Assembly (NCBI GenBank): GCA_004356415.1
Contig: SMWN01000102.1
Span: 1-7,730 of the forward strand
From: Gammaproteobacteria bacterium
Lineage (GTDB): Bacteria; Pseudomonadota; Gammaproteobacteria; Eutrophobiales; Eutrophobiaceae
Reading direction: 5' to 3'
DNA length: 7,730 nt
The position numbers and the translations under genes were made by a program. The notes below the pieces were generated by a model. That model saw nothing but the letters and a program-made list of their open reading frames with translations, was not told the DNA's origin and ran no database searches. This document shows, piece by piece, positions 1 through 5,281 of the stretch. Every line of letters begins with the position of its first letter. Position 1 is the stretch's first letter.

Positions 1-398
1 CGGTGAGCATAATCCAGTGCTTTTGCACATTTAAATATTATTTCAACAACCTGCTCGTATGGTAAAAGATTTTCAGGTGTACAGTACGGTTTCAGGGTAT
101 TTCCGGCCTCAACCAGTTCCATCACGATGTAGCAAATATCTCCTTCGGCACCAGCATCTAAAATGTCGATAATATTTGGATGTTTTAATTTGCCCGCTGT
201 ATGGGCCTCATTAAAAAATGCCTTTTTGTATCGTTCTGCAGATTTTTTGTTTCTAAATTTATGCGTATTAGCGACTTTCAGGGCAACGCGATGATCAGTA
301 AAAGGGTCATGACCCTCATAAACCACCCCCATACTGCCCCGTCCCAGTTCCTTGATTATTTCGTACTTTCCCAGTTTTTTGGGTATGTCGGTCGCCAT
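1..398 (-). CDS. Hanks-type serine/threonine protein kinase, N-terminal part (truncated by window edge)
   Basis: Reading the minus strand from the ATG at 398-396 gives 132 complete codons that run off the window at base 1. The protein begins MATDIPKKLGKYEIIKELG and shows the N-lobe of a eukaryotic-type protein kinase: glycine loop GRGSMG at residues 19-24, the ATP-binding lysine in VALK at K41, a candidate helix-C glutamate E64 in FNEAHTAGKLKHPNII, and the hinge region IVMELVEAGNTL near 91-102. The visible part ends at DYAHR, just where the catalytic HRD loop should begin, so activity and any C-terminal sensor or membrane domain cannot be judged. There is no signal peptide; this part is cytoplasmic. 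It is transcribed away from the phosphonate operon, with 149 bp between the two starts. No clear Shine-Dalgarno sequence precedes the ATG, but the start lies right before the kinase fold, as expected. The substrate is unknown. Confidence 0.9.
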   Translation of the reverse strand, partial: MATDIPKKLGKYEIIKELGRGSMGVVYEGHDPFTDHRVALKVANTHKFRNKKSAERYKKAFFNEAHTAGKLKHPNIIDILDAGAEGDICYIVMELVEAGNTLKPYCTPENLLPYEQVVEIIFKCAKALDYAH

Positions 399-471
399 AG
401 TCAAATCATCTGAATTCAAGTCAATCTACTTTTATTAATAGTACTGTATAGGTAATAGACATGATAGCGCC

Positions 472-490
472 TGCTGTACTTGGCACAGCA
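472..490. repeat. Small inverted repeat in the kinase/phosphonate divergent region
   Basis: TGCTGT (472-477) and ACAGCA (485-490) form a perfect 6-bp dyad around the 7-base centre ACTTGGC. It lies in the 149-bp region between the divergent kinase and nucleotidyltransferase starts, 57 bp before the latter's ATG. No T-run follows, so it is not an intrinsic terminator. It could be an operator for either side, but a 6-bp dyad can arise by chance. I saw no convincing -35/-10 pair for either gene in this region. Confidence 0.3.
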
Positions 491-547
491 TCATCAAGTA
501 CCATTCGCTTCTTTTTACAGAACAACATTATCTGAGCCACCGTTAAC

Positions 548-1315
548 ATGAAAACAATTATCCTCGCAGCTGGAACAGGTCAACGTCTGGGTAACTGTTC
601 AGAAGACAGACCGAAATGCTTGCTGGAATTTAATGGCAAAAGCCTGTTACAGAGACATATCGAAATTCTTCATCACTATGGCATGGATGACGTCGTGATA
701 GTGACAGGTTATAAATCCGCTATGATTAAGTCAGAACTTTCTGATATTGGCGCTAATCGGGTTGAACTCTGTTTTAATCCTGATTTCACCCTGGGCAGTA
801 TTTTAAGTCTGCTAACAGGGCTGAATGCACTAGCTCCAGATCAGGATTTTATCTTGATGGATGCTGATGTACTTTATGACCACAATATTATTGATAAACT
901 GATAAACTCAGATAAAGAAAATATTTTTCTGCTGGATCGAAATTTCGAAATAGGTGAAGAACCAGTCAAACTATGTGTCCATAATGATCAACTAATTGAA
1001 TTCAGAAAACAGCCTGATAAAAATCTTGTTTTTGATTTTCAGGGAGAATCAGTAGGCTTCTTCAGGTTCACGTCATATGCCGGTAAATTACTTGGTTTGA
1101 AGGCGAGTGAATATATCAACAGAGGCGAAGACGAAGTCCCCTACGAAGAAATAATAAGGGACGTGTTGCTGGCAGAGCCTGAAAAATATTCATTCGAAGA
1201 CATCACAGGTTTACCCTGGCTGGAAATAGATTTCCCCGAAGATGTTATTAAAGCAAAGAATGAAATACTGCCAAATCTTGCAGATTTGCCCGAACTTACA
1301 GACTTGAGTGAATAA
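548..1315 (+). CDS. CTP-type nucleotidyltransferase, probable AEP cytidylyltransferase (PntC-like)
   Basis: A 255-residue single-domain protein of the sugar-phosphate nucleotidyltransferase fold (LicC/RmlA type). The nucleotide-binding loop LAAGTGQRL is at 6-14, with PK at 22-23, VTGYK at 52-56, GSILSLLTG at 83-91, the metal-binding DAD at 105-107, ESVGFF at 167-172 and the C-terminal WLEIDFPED at 224-232, whose EID carries a second metal-site acid. All expected catalytic elements are present. The family moves a nucleotide monophosphate from an NTP to a phosphate or phosphonate group. As the first gene of an AEP-making operon it most likely makes CMP-AEP from CTP and AEP, as PntC enzymes do; that substrate is inferred from context. 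The fold alone would also allow phosphocholine or a sugar phosphate. The start is fixed because the conserved first beta strand begins at residue 3. Only a weak GAG lies upstream. The TAA is directly followed by the ATG of the mutase gene, so translation is probably coupled. Confidence 0.88.
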   Translation: MKTIILAAGTGQRLGNCSEDRPKCLLEFNGKSLLQRHIEILHHYGMDDVVIVTGYKSAMIKSELSDIGANRVELCFNPDFTLGSILSLLTGLNALAPDQDFILMDADVLYDHNIIDKLINSDKENIFLLDRNFEIGEEPVKLCVHNDQLIEFRKQPDKNLVFDFQGESVGFFRFTSYAGKLLGLKASEYINRGEDEVPYEEIIRDVLLAEPEKYSFEDITGLPWLEIDFPEDVIKAKNEILPNLADLPELTDLSE

Positions 1316-2953
1316 ATGAGCAAAGACACCCTATCAACAAAAAGCGGAAAGCTCCGCGCCTTGCTTGAATCCAATCAACTTGAATTCATCATGGAGGCGC
1401 ACAATGGTATTTCTGCTCAAATTGTCGAACAGGCAGGGTTCAAAGGTATCTGGGGCAGTGGACTAGCGATGTCTGCACAATTCGGTGTGCGTGACAGTAA
1501 TGAAGTAAGCTGGACCCAGGTCGTCGACATACTGGAGTTCATGTCCGATGCAACAGAAATTCCAATTCTGCTCGATGGTGATACCGGCTATGGCAATTTC
1601 AATAACATGCGCCGGCTGGTCAAGAAGCTCGAACAGAGAGAGATTGCCGGTGTCTGCATAGAAGATAAACTATTCCCAAAGACAAACAGTTTTATCGATG
1701 GGGAACGCCAGCCGCTGGCCGATGTCGATGAATTTTGTGGGAAGATCAAAGCAGGCAAAGACAGTCAACATAATCCAGATTTTTGTATTGTTGCCAGGGT
1801 CGAAGCTCTCATCGCTGGCTGGGGGATCAGGGAAGCGCTGGAGCGTGCCGAAGCCTATCATAGGGCAGGCGCAGACGGGATACTGATCCATAGCAAACTA
1901 TCACAAGCGAATGAAGTTCTGGAATTTGCTCATGAGTGGGGAAATCGATCACCTCTGGTGATTGTTCCAACGACCTATTACAGCACGCCGACAGACATCT
2001 TCAGAAACGCAAATATCAGTTTGGTCATCTGGGCAAATCATATGGTTCGTGCTGCAGTTGCTTCTATGGAAAAAATTAGTGCTGATATATATGCAAATGA
2101 ATCAGTAATTGATGTTGAAGATAATATTGCCCCCGTAAAAAAATTATTTTCTCTTCAGGGCGCAGCCGAACTCAGCGAGGCCCAGGAACGTTATTTACGC
2201 CCTAAAGGCTCGGAGACCAGGGCCATCGTGCTGGCAGCGAGTCGTGGCTATGCGCTTGGTGAACTCACTGAAGATAAACCTAAAGTGATGCTTTCGATCG
2301 GCGGCAAAACCGTTTTACGTCACTTGCTTGACGAATTTAAAAATCAGAATATCAATCGAGTCACGTTGGTTGCAGGTTACAAACCTGATGCGATCGATAC
2401 CAGTGGCCTAGATTTGCATATCAATAAGGATTATGCGACCACGGGTGAGCTGGTTTCACTCGTCGAAGTCGTCAATGAATTCCATGATGATATGATTATC
2501 ACCTATGGCGATCTGCTGTTTCGTAGCTACATCCTGAGAGATTTGCTCGAAAATGACGGCGAGATTGTTGCCGTTATTGATTCCACAGTTGAAAACGAAA
2601 ATTACAGTGGTTCACCAGACTACGCCTACTGCTCACAGATAGAAGACCGAACCATATTCAAACAGGATGTTTTTCTAAACCATGTTTCTGAGGGAAAAGA
2701 GTCTTCACCAGAAGCCCCTTCCGGCCGATGGATTGGAATGTTGCGTGTACGAGGTCAGGGCAGGCAATGGATAGAAGAAGCCATTGATGACTTAAAAACA
2801 CAAGAGAATTACAAACAGATGTCTCTTGCCGATCTTCTGAACCAGGTGATTCAGCTGAATCACCCTGTCAAAGTCCATTACATTAACGGTCACTGGATTG
2901 ACATAAATGCACTGGTCGATATCGACCGTGCTGGCGATTTTACCAAATTATAG
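1316..2953 (+). CDS. aepX: Phosphoenolpyruvate mutase fused to a nucleotidyltransferase-like domain
   Basis: A 545-residue, two-domain protein. Residues 1 to about 280 are phosphoenolpyruvate mutase of the isocitrate lyase superfamily, which converts phosphoenolpyruvate to phosphonopyruvate and makes the C-P bond. The diagnostic motif EDK-X5-NS is intact at 116-125. Other signatures are GIWGSG (44-49), VRDSNE (58-63, with catalytic D60), LLDGDTGYGN (85-94, Mg-binding) and ARVEAL (160-165). The motif separates it from methylisocitrate lyase and oxaloacetate hydrolase. Residues from about 302 to 545 form a second nucleotidyltransferase-like domain: AIVLAASRGYALGELTEDKP starting at 303, GYK at 354-356, YGDLLF at 397-402 and HWIDINALVD at 526-535. 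Its nucleotide loop departs from GxGxR, reading S-R-G-Y-A, and EID is replaced by DIN. Such mutase fusions are known, and the domain may activate a phosphonate, bind nucleotide as a regulator, or be inactive. The ATG touches the previous stop codon, and the decarboxylase gene follows after 10 bases. Confidence 0.95.
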   Translation: MSKDTLSTKSGKLRALLESNQLEFIMEAHNGISAQIVEQAGFKGIWGSGLAMSAQFGVRDSNEVSWTQVVDILEFMSDATEIPILLDGDTGYGNFNNMRRLVKKLEQREIAGVCIEDKLFPKTNSFIDGERQPLADVDEFCGKIKAGKDSQHNPDFCIVARVEALIAGWGIREALERAEAYHRAGADGILIHSKLSQANEVLEFAHEWGNRSPLVIVPTTYYSTPTDIFRNANISLVIWANHMVRAAVASMEKISADIYANESVIDVEDNIAPVKKLFSLQGAAELSEAQERYLRPKGSETRAIVLAASRGYALGELTEDKPKVMLSIGGKTVLRHLLDEFKNQNINRVTLVAGYKPDAIDTSGLDLHINKDYATTGELVSLVEVVNEFHDDMIITYGDLLFRSYILRDLLENDGEIVAVIDSTVENENYSGSPDYAYCSQIEDRTIFKQDVFLNHVSEGKESSPEAPSGRWIGMLRVRGQGRQWIEEAIDDLKTQENYKQMSLADLLNQVIQLNHPVKVHYINGHWIDINALVDIDRAGDFTKL

Positions 2954-2955
2954 GA
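2952..2955 (+). promoter_or_regulatory. Shine-Dalgarno AGGA that decides a TTG start for the decarboxylase gene
   Basis: AGGA overlaps the TAG stop of the mutase gene and lies 8 bases before TTG 2964. The protein from this TTG begins MIEAEDFIEVARELGFQRYA, the expected start of the phosphonopyruvate decarboxylase fold. The upstream in-frame ATG at 2907 would add 19 residues read from within the mutase gene and has no comparable ribosome site. Confidence 0.65.
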
Positions 2956-2963
2956 AACAGCAA

Positions 2964-4118
2964 TTGATAGAGGCAGAAGACTTTATTGAGGTAGCACGTG
3001 AATTGGGTTTCCAACGCTATGCAGGCGTGCCCTGCTCTTTCCTGACACCCTTTATTAATTATGTCATCAATGATGATTCCCTGAATTATGTTTCGTCTTC
3101 AAATGAAGGTGATGCCATCGCCACTGCTGCAGGTGCGGCGATCGGAGGCGAACGTGCTATCGCCATGATGCAAAACTCAGGCCTGGGTAATGCTGTCAGT
3201 CCAATTACTTCATTAAGTTATGTGTTCCGTATTCCGATGATTATTATCACCACCCATCGTGGTGCACCGGGCTTAACAGATGAACCTCAACATGAGCTGA
3301 TGGGACAAATCACTGGTGAAATGTTCGACACTATGCGTATCCCATGGGAAACATTTCCAACAGAAAAAGCAGACGTCACACCTGCATTACAACGTGCCTG
3401 TGAGTTTATGGAAAAAGAGCAAAGACCATACGGCTTCATCATGCAGAAGGGGACAATTGCAAAACACGAACTAAAAAATGATCTGCTCGTTGCAACTAAA
3501 AAGACAGCTTCAGAAAAACAAATTTGCAATCAAAACACGATGCCTTTGGCCACTAGAAATGAGGTGTTGAAAAAAATTATTGATCGCACACCGATTGAAA
3601 AGTCAGTTGTCATTGCGACAACGGGATTTACAGGTCGAGAGTTATTTGCGATTGATGACCGCAGGAACCAACTATATATGGTTGGCTCAATGGGCTGCGC
3701 TTCTTCACTCGGTTTAGGTCTGGCACTTGCACGCCCTGATTTACAAATCGTGGTGATTGAAGGCGATGGATCGTCACTGATGCGACTGGGCAACTTCGCT
3801 ACTCTAGGAAGTTATGGCGGCAATAATCTCACACACATCGTTTTGGATAATGAAGTGCACGATTCAACCGGCGCACAGGCCACAGTCGCAAATAATGTAA
3901 AATTCGCAGAGATAGCCGCAGCCTGTGGTTATGCGGCGACGTATGAAGGACACGACATTGAACTGATTGACCAATTATTTAATTGCAAAAATAATCAGGG
4001 CGCAAGGTTCGGACACCTTAAGATTTCCGCAGGGACAATTGAAAACCTGCCTCGTCCTGATATCACACCGGTTGAGGTCTTACAAAGACTGATGCAACAT
4101 ATCGGTACGAGTTTCTAA
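2964..4118 (+). CDS. aepY: Phosphonopyruvate decarboxylase (thiamine diphosphate-dependent)
   Basis: Decarboxylates phosphonopyruvate to phosphonoacetaldehyde, the irreversible step that pulls the unfavourable mutase reaction forward. From the TTG at 2964 it has 384 residues, the usual size for the family. The pyrimidine-binding half comes first: AGVPCSFL at 20-27, catalytic-type glutamate E48 in NEGDAIATAAG, MQNSGLGNAVSPITSL at 69-84 and HRGAPGLTDEPQHELMGQIT at 98-117. The pyrophosphate-binding half follows: GSMGCASSLGLGLA at 241-254 and the ThDP/Mg motif starting GDGSSLMRLGNFATLG at 267, continuing through NNLTHIVLDNEVHDSTGAQ to 305. This matches phosphonopyruvate decarboxylase rather than sulfopyruvate decarboxylase or acetolactate synthase, and the adjacent mutase supports the call. 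An ATG at 2907 would overlap the mutase gene by 47 bases; I prefer the TTG because of its Shine-Dalgarno sequence. Its TAA stop is directly followed by an ATG at 4119 that opens a 21-codon ORF. Confidence 0.93.
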   Translation: MIEAEDFIEVARELGFQRYAGVPCSFLTPFINYVINDDSLNYVSSSNEGDAIATAAGAAIGGERAIAMMQNSGLGNAVSPITSLSYVFRIPMIIITTHRGAPGLTDEPQHELMGQITGEMFDTMRIPWETFPTEKADVTPALQRACEFMEKEQRPYGFIMQKGTIAKHELKNDLLVATKKTASEKQICNQNTMPLATRNEVLKKIIDRTPIEKSVVIATTGFTGRELFAIDDRRNQLYMVGSMGCASSLGLGLALARPDLQIVVIEGDGSSLMRLGNFATLGSYGGNNLTHIVLDNEVHDSTGAQATVANNVKFAEIAAACGYAATYEGHDIELIDQLFNCKNNQGARFGHLKISAGTIENLPRPDITPVEVLQRLMQHIGTSF

Positions 4119-4184
4119 ATGAAAAATACTAAACTGTCACTCTTGTGCATCCATGCACCTGCGACATACATTACATCCATGTAA
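4119..4184 (+). CDS. Possible 21-residue leader peptide or mini-ORF before the transaminase gene
   Basis: An ATG touching the TAA stop of the decarboxylase gene opens a 21-codon frame (MKNTKLSLLC..., ending TSM) closed by TAA at 4182-4184, 14 bases before the transaminase ATG. The TAA-ATG junction is the same as at 1313-1318, where coupling between two real genes is likely. The frame spans both inverted repeats of the gap, and its last two codons, ATG-TAA, form the right arm of the second repeat. The peptide has no recognisable similarity, is not a clear signal peptide, and is too short for coding statistics. It may be a coupling ORF or leader that carries ribosomes towards the transaminase start, or chance. 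Confidence 0.25.
   Translation: MKNTKLSLLCIHAPATYITSM
4145..4158. repeat. Inverted repeat 1, GTGCAT-CC-ATGCAC
   Basis: GTGCATCCATGCAC is a perfect 6+6 inverted repeat around CC. It lies in the 80-bp gap before the transaminase gene and shares the central CATCCATG with the second repeat at 4171-4184. As RNA it could fold with an opened loop; as DNA it resembles an operator half of a tandem pair. No T-run follows it. Confidence 0.6.
4171..4184. repeat. Inverted repeat 2, TTACAT-CC-ATGTAA
   Basis: TTACATCCATGTAA is a second perfect 6+6 inverted repeat around CC, starting exactly 26 bases after the first. Only the outer two or three pairs differ (GTG..CAC versus TTA..TAA), so arm pairing is kept while the bases change. 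It ends 14 bases before the transaminase ATG. An A-rich stretch follows on the plus strand, which rules out a forward intrinsic terminator. Confidence 0.6.
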
Positions 4185-4198
4185 ATAAAAAAATCCTG

Positions 4199-5278
4199 AT
4201 GTCACAGATATTATTAAACCCGGGGCCTGTTGTGCTCAGCGAACGTGTTCGCAATGCTATGTTGCGTCCTGATCTATGTCATCGTGAGGCAGAATTTGCA
4301 GAACTACAAAACACCATTCGTCATGATTTATTAAAAGTCTACCCTTTGCCCGAGGATGAATGGGCGGCGATCCTGATGACCGGCTCAGGGACCGCCGCAA
4401 TGGAATCCATGATGACCAGCCTGGTGCCTGATCATGGCAAGGTGTTAATTATTGAAAATGGCGTCTATGGAGAACGATTGACCAGGATTGCTGAAATTCA
4501 CCATATTAATCACCAGACATTGCATCACGAATGGGATGAAGCAATTGATCTAAAATTACTCGAAGATGAATTACGATACCACGAAGAATTCAGTCATGTT
4601 GCGGTGGTTCATCATGAAACCACCACTGGTCGGCTTAATGATCTGGCCGGTATTGCGAAAATATGTAAAAAATACAATTTGCCTATCTTGTTAGATGGTG
4701 TCAGTAGTTTCGGTGCAGAAGATATTGAATTCGAAGAATGGAACATCATCGCCTGTGCAGCCACAGCCAATAAATGTTTACATGCTGTTCCTGGCACCTC
4801 GTTTGTCATTTGCAACAGAAATGCATTCGAAGAAATGCAAGCAACCCCCCAAAGGACACTCTATCTAGATCTGGCCAGCTATCTTAAAAATCAGGATGCA
4901 AACAGCACCCCTTTTACGCAATCGGTACAAACTTTCTATGCGCTTTCTGAGGCCTTAAAAGAACTACAAGAGCAGGGCGGTCAGCGAAAACGTAAACAAA
5001 ACTACTGGGACCGATTGAATATTGTCAGAGAGGGCCTGGAAAAAAAGAGCATCCACGCCTTGATGCAGACAAAAGATTGTTCCTGCGTCCTCAATGCCTT
5101 CCATCTTCCCGAGAGGATTGACTATGAAACATTACACGATGCACTCAAGGAAAACGGTTTTGTTATCTATGCAGGTCAGGGTAGCCTGTCTCAATCAATC
5201 TTCAGAATTTCGTGTATGGGTGAAATAAAAGAAGAAGAGTTGTTGCGCTTTGTTTCCATAATGGGGGGGATTGTTTAA
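4199..5278 (+). CDS. phnW: 2-aminoethylphosphonate transaminase (PhnW/AepZ type)
   Basis: A PLP-dependent class V (fold type I) aminotransferase that interconverts phosphonoacetaldehyde and 2-aminoethylphosphonate with an alanine/pyruvate-type partner. Here, beside the mutase and decarboxylase and without phosphonatase genes, it should run towards AEP synthesis (aepZ role). From the ATG at 4199 it has 359 residues, normal for the family, and starts MSQILLNPGPVVLSERVRNA, a classic family N-terminus. TGSGTAAMES at 61-70 is the cofactor phosphate loop, D166 in LLDGVSSFGAED pairs with the PLP nitrogen, and K192 in ATANKCLHAVPGTSF is the Schiff-base lysine. The C-terminal FVIYAGQGSLSQSIFRISCMG segment carries the conserved arginine. 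A GTG at 4145 would add 18 unlike residues and lies on an inverted repeat, so I reject it. No Shine-Dalgarno sequence is visible before the ATG; coupling from the mini-ORF at 4119-4184 may explain its translation. Its stop overlaps the dxs stop convergently. Confidence 0.94.
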   Translation: MSQILLNPGPVVLSERVRNAMLRPDLCHREAEFAELQNTIRHDLLKVYPLPEDEWAAILMTGSGTAAMESMMTSLVPDHGKVLIIENGVYGERLTRIAEIHHINHQTLHHEWDEAIDLKLLEDELRYHEEFSHVAVVHHETTTGRLNDLAGIAKICKKYNLPILLDGVSSFGAEDIEFEEWNIIACAATANKCLHAVPGTSFVICNRNAFEEMQATPQRTLYLDLASYLKNQDANSTPFTQSVQTFYALSEALKELQEQGGQRKRKQNYWDRLNIVREGLEKKSIHALMQTKDCSCVLNAFHLPERIDYETLHDALKENGFVIYAGQGSLSQSIFRISCMGEIKEEELLRFVSIMGGIV

Positions 5279-5281
5279 ACA
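5272..5281. other. Convergent stop-codon overlap in a 10-bp palindrome
   Basis: TGTTTAAACA is a perfect palindrome that holds the TAA of the transaminase gene (5276-5278, plus) and the TAA of dxs (5277-5275, minus). The two coding regions overlap by 4 bases, leaving no space for a terminator between them. Each transcript must end inside the other gene, or continue as antisense RNA. Confidence 0.85.

Noticed and set aside
201..413. Plus-strand open frame of 70 codons at the left end
   Set aside because: It lies antisense over the clearly recognisable kinase N-lobe and has no family-like sequence.
481..495. TGGCAC resembling a sigma54 -24 element
   Set aside because: The -12 position reads CATC without the required GC, so the match is only half of a promoter.
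1141..1374. Minus-strand frame across the junction of the first two operon genes
   Set aside because: Shadow of two well-supported genes, with no ribosome site or recognisable domain.
4145..4190. Possible intrinsic terminator between decarboxylase and transaminase genes
   Set aside because: The inverted repeats are followed by A-rich, not T-rich, sequence on the plus strand, and the stems are short and AT-rich, so neither fits a forward terminator.
4145..4198. GTG start giving an 18-residue longer transaminase
   Set aside because: The extra residues have no family similarity, there is no Shine-Dalgarno sequence, and the GTG falls on an inverted repeat; the ATG at 4199 gives the classic N-terminus.
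5263..5269. Run of seven G near the end of the transaminase gene, possible frameshift site
   Set aside because: The frame is intact to a stop at the expected protein length; there is no sign of a broken or alternative product.
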